The notes under the pieces: model-generated
What the model was told of the DNA's origin: nothing
Database searches by the model: none
What the model saw: only the letters and a program-made list of their open reading frames with translations
Shown: positions 30,428 through 43,727 of the stretch, in pieces
Position numbering within the stretch: position 1 is the stretch's first letter
How the letters are laid out: each line of letters opens with the position of its first letter
Made by a program: the position numbers and the translations under genes
Assembly (NCBI RefSeq): GCF_002102185.1
Contig: NZ_LQOW01000026.1
Location: forward strand, 1-64,000
Origin: Mycobacterium fragae
GTDB taxonomy: Bacteria; Actinomycetota; Actinomycetes; Mycobacteriales; Mycobacteriaceae
Direction of reading: 5' to 3'
DNA length: 64,000 nucleotides

Positions 30428-31201
30428 GTGCCGGTCGTGCCCGACGATCTGCTGACCCATCGCGGTGGGCGCGGCGAACCGCTGGTACTGACGCATGGAC
30501 TGATGGGTCGGGGCAGCACCTGGTCGCGGCAGCTGCCGTGGCTGGCCCGGCTGGGAAGCGTCTACACCTATGACGCGCCCTGGCACCGCGGTCGCGACGT
30601 CGCCGACCCCTACCCGATCAGCACCGAACGGTTTGTGGCCGACCTCGGTGACGCGGTAACCGCCCTGGGCAGGCCGGCGCGGCTGGTCGGGCATTCCATG
30701 GGCGCGATGCACTCCTGGTGTCTGGCCGCAGAACGCCCCGAACTCGTTTCGGCACTGGTAGTCGAGGACATGGCACCGGACTTCCGCGGTCGCACCACCG
30801 GCCCGTGGGAGCCGTGGCTACACCAGTTGCCGGTCGAATTCCATTCTGCCGAACAGGTATTCGGCGAATTCGGTCCAGTCGCAGGACGCTATTTCCTGGA
30901 GGCGTTCGACCGGACACCGACGGGCTGGCGGCTGCACGGTCACACCTCACGCTGGATCGAGATCGCGGCCGAGTGGGGCACCCGCGCCTACTGGGACCAG
31001 TGGAGGGCGGTACGGGTGCCGGCGCTACTCATCGAGGCAGGCAACTCGGTGACGCCCGCTGGCCAGATGCAGGCGATGCATGAAAAGGGCTATCAGACAA
31101 CATATTTGCGAGTACCTGAAGCGGGGCATCTGGTTCACGACGAGGCGCCGGAGGTATACCGCGAGGCGGTGGAGTCGTTCTTAACGATGTTCGCCCACTA
31201 A
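30428..31201 (+). CDS. Alpha/beta hydrolase (Rv3591c-like)
   Basis: 257 residues. HGLMGRGSTW gives the oxyanion turn, GHSMGAMHSW holds the nucleophilic serine, the acid is probably in VPALLIEAGNSV, and VPEAGHLVHDEAP carries the histidine. Substrate unknown. GTG 30428 or 30437. Divergent from mhuD with only 14 bases between start codons, and its 3' end overlaps mutY by 21 bases. Confidence 0.82.
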   Translation: MPVVPDDLLTHRGGRGEPLVLTHGLMGRGSTWSRQLPWLARLGSVYTYDAPWHRGRDVADPYPISTERFVADLGDAVTALGRPARLVGHSMGAMHSWCLAAERPELVSALVVEDMAPDFRGRTTGPWEPWLHQLPVEFHSAEQVFGEFGPVAGRYFLEAFDRTPTGWRLHGHTSRWIEIAAEWGTRAYWDQWRAVRVPALLIEAGNSVTPAGQMQAMHEKGYQTTYLRVPEAGHLVHDEAPEVYREAVESFLTMFAH

Positions 31202-32083
31202 CGCGAACCTGCCGTCAGATGTCCGGGTCACCAGGCCGTCGGCGAGCAGCGAATCCAGTGCCCGCTCGCGCTGGCTGGTATCCGTCAGCCAGGCCAGGTC
31301 CAACTGCGCCCGGGTGACCGGAGTATCGCTGTCCCGCAGTACATCTAGCAGCCGGCCGCGCACCTGGCGGTCGGTTCCGGCGTACGGTTGCGGGCGGCGC
31401 GCCGGGCCTGACGCCGGGGGATAGCCCGCCAGCCGCCACCGACACGCGGTAAGCGGGCACAGCCCGCACCGCGGCGCTCGCGCGGTGCACACCGTCGCGC
31501 CCAGCTCCATCAGCGCCGCCGAAAACCTGTGCGCTGATCCGTCGTTGGGCAGCAGCGCCGAAACGTCGGCATGGTCGCGGACCGTCGAGGACGCACCGGC
31601 GTCGGCGCGACCGTGCACCGCCCTGGCCACGACTCGGCGAACGTTGGTGTCCACCACCGGCACCGGCTGGCGGTAGGCGAAGCACGCCACCGCCCGCGCG
31701 GTGTAGCTGCCGACGCCGGGCAGCGTCAGCAGCGTGCCGACGTCGTCGGGAACGACGTCGGCATGGTCGCGGGCGATCACCGTGGCGCACTCGTGCAGGC
31801 GTTTGGCCCGCCGCGGATAGCCCAGCTTGCCCCATGCCCGCAGCACATCGGCCGCGCTGGCCGCCGCCGTCGCCGAGGCCGTCGGCCACCGCAGCACCCA
31901 CTCGCGCCAGATCGGCAGTACCCGGGCCACCGGCGTCTGTTGCAGCATGAATTCGCTGACCAGGATCTGCCACGGGGTGACGCCCGGGTCGCGCCACGGC
32001 AGGTCGCGACGCGACCTGTCGTACCAGTCGAGGAGTTCGGCCGGTGAGAGGTTCATCCCCGGGTACGGCAGAATGTGCGCCAT
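31181..32083 (-). CDS. mutY: Adenine DNA glycosylase MutY
   Basis: Removes adenine mispaired with 8-oxoguanine. 300 residues with the helix-hairpin-helix LPGVGSYTARAV, catalytic Asp in PVVDTNVRRV, the catalytic Glu in SEFMLQQTPV, and a [4Fe-4S] cluster motif C-x6-C-x2-C-x5-C (CTARAPRCGLCPLTAC). ATG 32083 (MAHILPYPG) matches the M. tuberculosis start MPHILP; it shares two bases with the start codon of the divergent canB gene. Confidence 0.93.
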   Translation of the reverse strand: MAHILPYPGMNLSPAELLDWYDRSRRDLPWRDPGVTPWQILVSEFMLQQTPVARVLPIWREWVLRWPTASATAAASAADVLRAWGKLGYPRRAKRLHECATVIARDHADVVPDDVGTLLTLPGVGSYTARAVACFAYRQPVPVVDTNVRRVVARAVHGRADAGASSTVRDHADVSALLPNDGSAHRFSAALMELGATVCTARAPRCGLCPLTACRWRLAGYPPASGPARRPQPYAGTDRQVRGRLLDVLRDSDTPVTRAQLDLAWLTDTSQRERALDSLLADGLVTRTSDGRFALVGEHR

Positions 32084-32705
32084 GCCCAATACCAGTCCGA
32101 TAACCGCGTGGAAGGCACTCAAAGAGGGTAACGGGCGGTTCGTCGCCGGCCGGCCCGAGCATCCCAGCCAGAGCATCGAACATCGGGCGAAACTGGCCGA
32201 GGGGCAAAAGCCCACCGCGGTGGTGTTCGGCTGCGGGGACAGCAGGGTGGCCGCCGAGATCATCTTCGATCAGGGTCTGGGCGACATGTTCGTGGTCCGG
32301 ACGGCCGGGCACGTCATCGACTCCGCCGTGCTGGGCTCGATCGAGTTCGGGGTGACGGTGCTCGAGGTGCCGTTGATCGTGGTCCTGGGCCATGACAGCT
32401 GCGGTGCGGTCAAGGCGACGCTGGCGGCGCTCGACGAGGGGGTGCTGCCCGGAGGGTATGTGCGTGACGTGGTCGAGCGGGTGACGCCGTCGATCTTGCT
32501 GGGCCGCCGCGAGGGGTTGACCCGCGTCGACGAGTTCGAGGCGCGCCATGTGGCCGAGACTGGATCGCAGCTGCTAGGGCGTTCGGCGGCGATCGCCGAA
32601 CGGGTGGAGGCCGGGTCGCTGGCGATCGTGGGCGTCACCTATCACCTCGCCGACGGTCGCGCGGTGTTGCGCAATCAGATCGGCGACGTCGGGGAGCAGT
32701 TTTAG
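32082..32705 (+). CDS. canB: Beta-carbonic anhydrase (Rv3588c / CanB)
   Basis: Interconverts CO2 and bicarbonate with zinc. 207 residues, the same length as Rv3588c. Zinc ligands Cys51, His104 and Cys107 are present in FGCGDSR and GHDSCG, with the Asp53-Arg55 dyad. ATG 32082 overlaps the divergent mutY start codon at CATG, so no separate 5' leader fits between them. The stop overlaps that of the convergent response regulator. Confidence 0.95.
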   Translation: MPNTSPITAWKALKEGNGRFVAGRPEHPSQSIEHRAKLAEGQKPTAVVFGCGDSRVAAEIIFDQGLGDMFVVRTAGHVIDSAVLGSIEFGVTVLEVPLIVVLGHDSCGAVKATLAALDEGVLPGGYVRDVVERVTPSILLGRREGLTRVDEFEARHVAETGSQLLGRSAAIAERVEAGSLAIVGVTYHLADGRAVLRNQIGDVGEQF

Positions 32706-33367
32706 GTTCCGTATCGCGGTGTGACGACGCCGTGGTCGTAGGCGTAGACGATCGCCGCGGCCCGGTCGCGCAGGTCCAGCTTGACGAAGATGCGACCGAC
32801 ATGGCTTTTCACCGTCAGCTCGGAAATGCAGAGTTCGTCGGCGATTTCGGCGTTCGAGCAGCCCTGCCCGATCAGCCTGAGCACGTCGCGCTCGCGTGCC
32901 GTCAGCTCTGCCACGGTGTCGGAACGGTGTTCGCCGGCCGCCCGGCGGTAGGTGCTCAGCACCCGTGCGGTGACCGCGGGGTCGAGGTAGCTGTCGCCCT
33001 GGGCAACCGCCCGCACCGCGCGGATCAGCTCCTCGGCAGATGAGTCCTTGAGCACGAATCCAGACGCGCCGGCGCGCAGCACGCTGGACAGCAACTCGTC
33101 ATCGTCGAATGTGGTCAGCGCCAGCACCGGCGGCGAGCCTGCAGCAGCAAGCTTGCGAGTGGCTTCGATGCCGTCGACCCGTTTCATCCGCAGATCCATT
33201 ACCACCACATCAGGATGGTGTTCGGCCACCGCGGCCGGAACCTCGTCGCCGTCAGCGCATTCCGCGACGACAGTGAATCCGTCTTTGCGGCGAAGAATCC
33301 GGCGCAGTCCGGATCGGACCAGGTCCTGGTCGTCGACCAGCAGCACGCTGATATCAGGGATGCCCAT
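32702..33367 (-). CDS. NarL/LuxR-family response regulator
   Basis: 221 residues. Receiver domain with acidic pocket VDDQD (11-15), phospho-acceptor Asp58 (VVVMDLRM), conserved Thr in ALTTFDD and Lys in FVLKDSS. C-terminal LuxR helix-turn-helix: LTARERDVLRLIGQGCSNAE, then LCISELTVKSHVGRIFVKL. It follows the kinase gene with a one-base gap, so the two form a matched two-component system. The likely target is the divergent MmpL operon. Confidence 0.93.
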   Translation of the reverse strand: MGIPDISVLLVDDQDLVRSGLRRILRRKDGFTVVAECADGDEVPAAVAEHHPDVVVMDLRMKRVDGIEATRKLAAAGSPPVLALTTFDDDELLSSVLRAGASGFVLKDSSAEELIRAVRAVAQGDSYLDPAVTARVLSTYRRAAGEHRSDTVAELTARERDVLRLIGQGCSNAEIADELCISELTVKSHVGRIFVKLDLRDRAAAIVYAYDHGVVTPRYGT

Positions 33368-33368
33368 G

Positions 33369-34565
33369 TCAGTGTGCACACCGCCGCGACGGCGGACTCG
33401 AATCGGTGAGCGGAATTTCGGCCCGCACCGACCACCCTTCGCTGCATGGGCCGGCGTCGATCGCGCCGCCGAGCAGCTCGACCCGTTGACGCATGCCCGC
33501 CAGCCCCCTGCCATCCCGTGACACCGCGCCGACTGCGACCGGCGTTTCGTTGACGATGGACAAAAGCGCCGCGGACGGCGAAATCGCCAGTCTCACAGTT
33601 GCTTTGGAGGCAGGAGCGTGTTTGGCGATATTGGCCAGCGATTCCTGGGTGATGCGGTATAGGGCCAGCCCGACCGCCGCCGATACCTGGTCGTGTCGGC
33701 CTTCCGTGTGGAGTGTGACCGGCAGCCCCGCCTGGACGAAGTCGTCGATCAGGTCGCTGATATCGGCGATGGCGGGTTCTGGAGCGATTTTCGCCGGACC
33801 GACCTCCAGCAGCCCGACAGTTCGCCGGATGTCGGTCATAGCCTGGCGGCCCAGCCGCTCGGCGTCGGTCAGCGCGTTGACCGCATCGTCGACATCGCCG
33901 TCTTCTTGTAACGCGTGCCGCGCCCCGGTCACATGCAACAAGGTGACGGAAAGCGAATGCGCGATGACGTCGTGCACCTCACGGGCGATTCGGCGCCGCT
34001 CGTCGGCCGCCGCGTGTTCGGCCAGGTGCGTCTGCATCTCCTGTTGCCTGACGATCAACTGTGCCTGTGTCCGCATCAGGTATCCGATCAGCCAGCCCAC
34101 CGCGACGACGCTCAGATACAGGGCCAGCCCGTCCATGCGGTGCGCCGCCGACGCCGTTGCCAACAGCGCCACCGCCGAACCGAAGGCAAGCGACGCCCAC
34201 ACCACGCCGGCCAGGGCCGCAACGCATCCCACCATCATCACCAAAAGCAGCGGAGAGAAATCGCTCGTGACGGGTGTCGACGTGGCGAACAGCAGGATGA
34301 CGGCGGCCGTGAACGAGGTCACCCAGACCAAGCCCGGGCTGTATTTGACTCCCGACACGAAGACCAACAGCAACGGCGAAATCCCAACCAGTGCCGCGAT
34401 CCCGCATGCCGCCAAGTCGGATTCGGGCCGCTGCAGCGTCGAACCGATCAAGACGAACACGGTGACAGAGTCGGTCGCGATGCCGAAGGACCAGGAAAAC
34501 CCCGGCGGTATCAGCTCACTGCGCTCGCTGATCCGAGCGCGCACATAGTCGACCACGTGCATCAT
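33369..34565 (-). CDS. Two-component sensor histidine kinase (HisKA_3 type)
   Basis: 398 residues with about six predicted transmembrane segments in the first 165. The NarL-family dimerisation region follows, with phospho-accepting His198 (RRIAREVHDVIAHSLSV), and then a HATPase domain (ALYRITQESLANIAKHA, with GRGLAGMRQRVELLGG as the G box). No large extracytoplasmic sensor domain, so it may sense within the membrane. Starts at ATG 34565, or the next codon, 34562. Divergent from the membrane protein and MmpL genes across 251 bases. Confidence 0.92.
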   Translation of the reverse strand: MMHVVDYVRARISERSELIPPGFSWSFGIATDSVTVFVLIGSTLQRPESDLAACGIAALVGISPLLLVFVSGVKYSPGLVWVTSFTAAVILLFATSTPVTSDFSPLLLVMMVGCVAALAGVVWASLAFGSAVALLATASAAHRMDGLALYLSVVAVGWLIGYLMRTQAQLIVRQQEMQTHLAEHAAADERRRIAREVHDVIAHSLSVTLLHVTGARHALQEDGDVDDAVNALTDAERLGRQAMTDIRRTVGLLEVGPAKIAPEPAIADISDLIDDFVQAGLPVTLHTEGRHDQVSAAVGLALYRITQESLANIAKHAPASKATVRLAISPSAALLSIVNETPVAVGAVSRDGRGLAGMRQRVELLGGAIDAGPCSEGWSVRAEIPLTDSSPPSRRCAH

Positions 34566-34634
34566 CGACCCATCCTAGAAGGGTTCGACACGGTGCACAT
34601 CCTGCCGTGGGCGGACCACGACTGCGACCGTAGT

Positions 34635-34685
34635 AGGACATCGAAAAGGGAACCGCGGCACGACGACGCACGCGTGGAATGTCCT
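34635..34685. promoter_or_regulatory. Inverted repeat in the kinase-MmpL divergent promoter region
   Basis: AGGACAT (34635-34641) and ATGTCCT (34679-34685) form a 7-bp perfect inverted repeat 37 bases apart. The second arm is followed by a perfect -35-like TTGACA (34694-34699) with no good -10 at normal spacing. The arms could be half-sites of the neighbouring response regulator. The rest of the 251-base gap has no evident gene. Confidence 0.3.
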
Positions 34686-34816
34686 TAGCGTCGTTGACAT
34701 GCCGTGGACGCACCTGCACAAGCGGACCTTGATGGCCGAGGTAATCGATCGCGCCGCCGAAAACCTTGATGCAAACGGCCATTGCTGCGAGATCGACTGA
34801 TCGAGGAGGCACCCAA

Positions 34817-35461
34817 ATGGCGGTCATACCAGTCACACGAACCAAGACATACGAGAATGAAGTGGTTTCCGAACCGCTTGTACCGCTCGTCGACATTCGG
34901 ATACCGCCGGCGCCGGAAGCCATCGCCGAAGAGGACAGCGGTGGAAGCCAAGCCGCCGCACGGCCAACTCTCAGGATTTCGCCGCTTGATCTCCGCGCGC
35001 CGCGACACTATCCAGCGCGCTTGGGTTTTCTGGAACCCGCTGCGACGGAACGAGCAATAGATCCGAGTTTTCGGGTAACCAGAAGCGCCGCGACGCCGAT
35101 AACGACCGCAGTGGCGAAAATGTCCAATCCACGCCTGCTGATGCTCGCCGTCGGGCTCTTGCTGCTGATCGGTGGTCTGTTCGCACTGCGGTACCCCGTC
35201 TTTCTCGGCGACTTCGACCAGTGGGGCTTCCAAATCAATTGCGGCAGTGGGCTCGGCAGCGCTTTCAGCCAGGCCATGCTCGCGGACTCGGCCGGAACCC
35301 ATTTCGCCGATCGATGCGACACTGCCATAGCGGTGCGTCGTGCCTGGAGCATCCCTTTGGCGGTGGCCGGAGGGCTATTCCTCAGCGCACTGCTGATCAG
35401 CCCGTCGCGAGCCCGTTCGGTCCGCATGCGGGCCCAGCGCGACGAGCAGACAGTTGCCTGA
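34817..35461 (+). CDS. Small membrane protein preceding MmpL
   Basis: 214 residues, family not recognised. An extended, Pro/Ala-rich, probably cytoplasmic N-terminus of about 105 residues is followed by two transmembrane helices (about 108-125 and 179-197). The loop between them holds two cysteines (FQINCGSG and ADRCDTAI) that could form an extracytoplasmic disulfide. Chosen start ATG 34817 has a strong AGGAGG upstream. It overlaps the MmpL gene by eight bases, so it is probably a transporter partner, in the position MmpS proteins usually hold, though it lacks obvious MmpS features. Confidence 0.75.
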   Translation: MAVIPVTRTKTYENEVVSEPLVPLVDIRIPPAPEAIAEEDSGGSQAAARPTLRISPLDLRAPRHYPARLGFLEPAATERAIDPSFRVTRSAATPITTAVAKMSNPRLLMLAVGLLLLIGGLFALRYPVFLGDFDQWGFQINCGSGLGSAFSQAMLADSAGTHFADRCDTAIAVRRAWSIPLAVAGGLFLSALLISPSRARSVRMRAQRDEQTVA

Positions 35462-38309
35462 CGTACTCATTCCCGCCGCCCGGTTCATCAGCCGTCACGC
35501 CGCAACGATCGTGATCGGGTGGGTCGTCGTGGCTGGGCTGGCCAATGTGCTGGTGCCGCAACTGGAGCGGGTGGTCGCCTCGCACTCCCGGTCCTTCATG
35601 CCGATGACCGCGGCAAGCTCGACCGCGTCCACGCGGTCGGCCGAGTTGTTCGGCATCGCACCAAGCAACAACATCAATTATGTTGTGCTGGAACGTGATC
35701 AACCGCTAAAGCCCGCCGACCGCCGTTATTACGACGCGCTGGTGTCCGCGTTGCGGGCCGACAACACGCACGTCAACGCGATCACCGACCTGTGGGCGAT
35801 GCCGCTCACCGAATCCGCCGCAAAGAGCCGTGACGGCCATGCGGTCAACGTGATGCTGCGGCTGTCGGGGATGCTGGGTACCTCGGCAGCCGCCGACTCG
35901 GTCGCCGCCGTCCGCCGGACAGCCGCCCGGCTGGCGCCACCGGCGGGGTTGCATGTCTACGTCACCGGGCCGGGTGCCACCATCTCCGACGAGTTCGCCG
36001 CGATCGACCGGCAGATGCTGTTGATCACCGCGGCGACGATCGCGGTGATCCTGGTGTTGTTGCTGATCGTCTACCGCTCGCCGGTCGCCGCGGCCATTCC
36101 GCTGATCTCGGTTGGCCTGGCGCTGGCCGTCGCCCGGCCGATCGTGGCCTTGTTGGGGGTGCACGGCCTCGTCGAAGTGTCGTTGTTTTCGGTGGCGCTG
36201 ATCGCGGCAATGCTGCTCGGCGCGGGAACCGATTACGCGATCTTCTTGATCGGTCGCTACCACGAGGGCCGCCGAAGCGGAATCGACTCGGCGGCCGCGC
36301 TGCAGCGGGCGTACCGCGGGGTCGCACCGGTCATCGTGGGTTCCGCGCTGACCATGGCGGTGGCGCTTGCCTGCCTCAACCTGGCCAAGGTCGGTATGTT
36401 CCGAAGCGTCGGAATGCCGTGTGCGATAGGCATTTTGACCGGCATGCTGGCGGCTCTTACGCTGACTCCGGCGTTGATCGGTTTGGCCGGGCGGCGTGGC
36501 TTGCTGGAACCCGGGGGATCGATTGTCGCGCGCCGCTGGCGGCGTATCGGGGTGATCGTCGCGCGCTGGCCCGGCCCGGTTCTGGTGGCCAGCGGCCTAC
36601 TCGTCCTCGTCCTGGCGTTGCCGCTGGCCGGCCTGCGGCCGGGCTGGGACGAACCGGCGGCCACTCCCGCGGGCACCGATTCCAGTCGCGGTTATCAGGC
36701 GATGGACCGGCACTTTCCGGCGAACCAGCTGTTTCCCGATGTGGTGACCGTCGGCGCTGACCACGATCTGCGCAACCCGGAGGGTTTGATTGCCATCGAG
36801 CGAATCACCAGCCAGATCATGGCGATACCGGGTGTGCGGATGGTGCAGTCGGCCAGCCGACCGTCTGGCACTGTGCCCGAGGAGGCAACCCTGAGCCACC
36901 AGGCGGGACTGCTTGGCAAGCAGTTGGGCGCCGGTATCGATTCACTGATCGAGCGGGTTGCGCGGGTGGGCGACCTGGATGCCATGTTGTCGCGGATGGG
37001 GGCGACGCTGGACCAGATGAGCCGCGGATTGGCCGGCAGTGCGGCCGGTCTACGCGAAATCGGCTCGGGCGCTGACGATATGCGTGCCGGCATGGACGGT
37101 CTGCAGACCAGTGTTACCACTGTGTCGACGTACCTGGACCCGCTGCGGCGCTTCGTCAAGGACACTGGGGACTGCCCGGCGAACCCGATCTGCTCGGCCG
37201 TGCAGCGGGTTGTGGAACCCGTCGACAGTGTCGTCCGCAGCTCTGGCGAATTATCCAGCGGCGCAGTCAAACTGACGTCAGGGTCGGGCGCTGCGACGAC
37301 AGGCTTGGCAGGGTTGCCGCAGACTCTGCAGTCGATGCGCGACGTGCTCGGTCAGGCGCGTGCGGCGACCGGCGAGCTGCGAAACAGCGTGAGCGCGCTG
37401 GGTCCGCAAGTGCGCCAACTCACCGACTACCTGTCCGAACTCGACACCAGTTTCCGCGGCAGTGGTGGCGGCGGCTTCTACCTGCCCTCGCGCGCGTTGT
37501 CGGACCCGAGGTACGTCGAAGCGCTGAAAGACTTGATGTCTGCCGACGGGCGGGCGACCTACCTGCTGGTGTTCGGCGACCGGCAGGAGTGGGGCGCCGA
37601 CGGCGCTCGGCGTACCGAACAGGTCCGGACCGCGGTGGCCGAAGCGACGAAGGAGGGCACGCTGACCCCCACCGGGGTTGATCTGGCCGGGGTCGGGCCG
37701 GTGACCAGCGATCTGGAGGTCTTCGTCGCGCACGACTTCAAGTTGCTTGTGGCAGCGACCCTGGCGCTGATCTTCCTGATCGTCGCGGTGATGCTGCGCA
37801 GCCCGGTGGCGGCCGCGGTGGTGATGGGCACCGTGATCGTCTCCTACGCCTCGGCGGTGGCCGTCAGCGGCTTGGTGTGCGGACACCTGCTCGGCCAGGA
37901 AATGCACTGGGCCGTCGCACCGATCTCGTTCATCGCGCTGGTGGCCGTCGGCGCCGACTACAACCTGTTGCTGGCGATGCGGATTCGGGAAGAGGCCCGC
38001 GCGGGCATCGGGATCGGCATCGTGCGTGCCTTCGCCGGCACGGGTGGGGTGGTGACCACGGCCGGGATTGTCTTCGGGATAACGATGTTCGCCCTGATGG
38101 CGAGCACCGTGCAGCCCGTCGCGCAGACCGGTCTGACGGTTGGGATCGGACTGCTGCTGGACACCCTGATCGTCCGCACTTTCTTGACGCCGTCGCTGGT
38201 GGCGCTGCTGGGACGCTGGTTCTGGTGGCCTCGCATGGTCGTGGAGCGGGTCACCGTCCGCCGGACCAGCCTCGCGACACGCCGAGAATGGTCGGACGCC
38301 TTGCGGTGA
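35454..38309 (+). CDS. MmpL-family RND transporter
   Basis: 951-residue RND permease of the mycobacterial membrane protein large type, which exports lipids or siderophores or effluxes drugs using the proton gradient. Two halves each have an N-terminal helix, a large periplasmic loop and a five- to six-helix bundle. The proton-relay Asp-Tyr pairs are in GAGTDYAIFLIGRYHE and VGADYNLLLAMRIREE. TTG start, overlapping the previous gene by eight bases. The cargo cannot be inferred. Confidence 0.93.
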   Translation: MPDVLIPAARFISRHAATIVIGWVVVAGLANVLVPQLERVVASHSRSFMPMTAASSTASTRSAELFGIAPSNNINYVVLERDQPLKPADRRYYDALVSALRADNTHVNAITDLWAMPLTESAAKSRDGHAVNVMLRLSGMLGTSAAADSVAAVRRTAARLAPPAGLHVYVTGPGATISDEFAAIDRQMLLITAATIAVILVLLLIVYRSPVAAAIPLISVGLALAVARPIVALLGVHGLVEVSLFSVALIAAMLLGAGTDYAIFLIGRYHEGRRSGIDSAAALQRAYRGVAPVIVGSALTMAVALACLNLAKVGMFRSVGMPCAIGILTGMLAALTLTPALIGLAGRRGLLEPGGSIVARRWRRIGVIVARWPGPVLVASGLLVLVLALPLAGLRPGWDEPAATPAGTDSSRGYQAMDRHFPANQLFPDVVTVGADHDLRNPEGLIAIERITSQIMAIPGVRMVQSASRPSGTVPEEATLSHQAGLLGKQLGAGIDSLIERVARVGDLDAMLSRMGATLDQMSRGLAGSAAGLREIGSGADDMRAGMDGLQTSVTTVSTYLDPLRRFVKDTGDCPANPICSAVQRVVEPVDSVVRSSGELSSGAVKLTSGSGAATTGLAGLPQTLQSMRDVLGQARAATGELRNSVSALGPQVRQLTDYLSELDTSFRGSGGGGFYLPSRALSDPRYVEALKDLMSADGRATYLLVFGDRQEWGADGARRTEQVRTAVAEATKEGTLTPTGVDLAGVGPVTSDLEVFVAHDFKLLVAATLALIFLIVAVMLRSPVAAAVVMGTVIVSYASAVAVSGLVCGHLLGQEMHWAVAPISFIALVAVGADYNLLLAMRIREEARAGIGIGIVRAFAGTGGVVTTAGIVFGITMFALMASTVQPVAQTGLTVGIGLLLDTLIVRTFLTPSLVALLGRWFWWPRMVVERVTVRRTSLATRREWSDALR

Positions 38310-38323
38310 CCTGGGCTTACGGT

Positions 38324-41648
<3,325 letters not shown>

Positions 41649-41680
41649 CCGGCGACGGTATCCGCCGGGTACGACAGATC

Positions 41681-42268
41681 TCAGGAATGTTCGACGGGGG
41701 CCGGCGCCTCCGTCTGCCGCGGGGCCAGCCCCGCAGAAATCGGCACCGCCAGGCTGGCGCGGCCGGCCTTCTCGAAATCGAAGGTGAAGTTGTAATTCAG
41801 GCCGTTGCTGATCGGCTTCGTCAGCGCCACTGTGGCCTTGGCGTTTGCGGCGGCCTCGACGGCCTCCAGAGCCTTTTTGTCCTGACCGTGCGGAGTCCCG
41901 ACGAACAGCGTGCCACCGGCGGGCAACCGGGAATCGCCGGTCACCGTCACCGTGCCGATGTCGCTCGTGATGCCGACCAGTCTGTCGGGGACGTCAGGCG
42001 ACAGGTTGGCGGCCACCAGCACCAGCTCCACGGGCTTGCCCGGCCGCAGGAAGTCACCGGTCTGCGTGGCCTGAATGTGGACGTTGCGCAGTGCCACGTT
42101 CTTGATCGTCGTCGAGCTGCCGTCGACGGCCGACGCCTGGATGGCGGTCTGCGAGATCTGACCGGTACCGCACCCGGTGAGAGCGAGCGCGCCGACCAAG
42201 CCACCCGCCGCCAGCGCGGCGACCGCCGTCGAGAGCCGGATCGAGTGGCGGTTCTCGAAGCGATTCAC
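41681..42268 (-). CDS. lpqE: Lipoprotein LpqE
   Basis: 195 residues with a lipobox LTGC (Cys33) and a single beta-rich domain: [20 protein letters not shown], then [20 protein letters not shown]. It resembles the PCuAC-like copper chaperone fold, but without its His/Met ligands being clear. Function unknown. Divergent from carD over a 272-base gap. Confidence 0.88.
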   Translation of the reverse strand: MNRFENRHSIRLSTAVAALAAGGLVGALALTGCGTGQISQTAIQASAVDGSSTTIKNVALRNVHIQATQTGDFLRPGKPVELVLVAANLSPDVPDRLVGITSDIGTVTVTGDSRLPAGGTLFVGTPHGQDKKALEAVEAAANAKATVALTKPISNGLNYNFTFDFEKAGRASLAVPISAGLAPRQTEAPAPVEHS

Positions 42269-42471
42269 TCACAGCCTCCTGCTCGGCGCGCGCGGTTCGA
42301 CTATGCACAGTAGTAGGTCGGCCCCGCGGGCGGTAGCTGAGGCCGCAGGAGAGGGGCTCAGCGCGGCGCAGTAGGATCTTCGAGTGCCCTGCGCCGGGTT
42401 CCCAAAAGATCGCTGCCAAGCACGATTTCGCCACTCTGTCAACCCCCATTCTTCACGTGCGGTGCCCCTGA

Positions 42472-43029
<558 letters not shown>

Positions 43030-43052
43030 ATCCCTGAGGCACGGGGGCCGGG

Positions 43053-43727
43053 GTGACTAGCACGGTCGCGGTAGTCCCGGCCGCTGGCTCGGGGGAGCGA
43101 TTGGCCGCCGGCGTTCCCAAGGCGTTTTTTCATCTCGATGGCCGCACGCTGGTCGAACGCGCCGTCAGCGGCCTGCTGCAGTCCGGTGTCGTCGACCGCG
43201 TCGTGGTGGCGGTGCCGACCGACCGCACCGACCAGGCGAAGCTGATCCTCGGGCATGACGCGACCGTCGTGGCCGGCGGGGCTACCCGCAGCGAGTCGGT
43301 TGGGAACGCCTTGATGGCGGCCGGACACCCCGATTTCGTGCTGGTGCATGACGCGGCACGGGCGCTGACGCCGCCCGAGCTGGTCGTGCGGGTGGTCGGG
43401 GCGCTACGGGCCGGGCATTCTGCCGTCGTGCCCGTACTCCCGGTGTCCGACACCATCAAGGCCGTCGACGCCAACGGCGTGGTCCTGGGTACCCCCGAGC
43501 GGGTCGGCCTGCGAGCGGTGCAGACCCCGCAGGGCTTCGCGACCGAACTACTGCTGCGCGCCTACCAGCGGGCGGGTCAGCTCGGTGGTGCCGATTTCAC
43601 CGACGACGCGTCCATGGTCGAGAACATCGGCGGCCAGGTGCAGGTGGTCGACGGCGACCCGCTGGCGTTCAAGATCACCACTCGCTTGGACCTGTTGTTG
43701 GCGGAAGCGATCGTGAGCCGGGCATGA
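43053..43727 (+). CDS. ispD: 2-C-methyl-D-erythritol 4-phosphate cytidylyltransferase
   Basis: Third step of the MEP isoprenoid pathway, activating MEP with CTP. 224 residues: nucleotide loop [19 protein letters not shown] near the start, [14 protein letters not shown] in the middle, TPQGF, and [20 protein letters not shown] start; the stop overlaps the ispF ATG (ATGA). Confidence 0.95.
   Translation: MTSTVAVVPAAGSGERLAAGVPKAFFHLDGRTLVERAVSGLLQSGVVDRVVVAVPTDRTDQAKLILGHDATVVAGGATRSESVGNALMAAGHPDFVLVHDAARALTPPELVVRVVGALRAGHSAVVPVLPVSDTIKAVDANGVVLGTPERVGLRAVQTPQGFATELLLRAYQRAGQLGGADFTDDASMVENIGGQVQVVDGDPLAFKITTRLDLLLAEAIVSRA

Noticed and set aside
34694..34699. Perfect TTGACA as a -35 box of the MmpL operon
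   Set aside because: No -10-like hexamer stands 16-19 bases downstream, so it cannot be called a promoter on its own.
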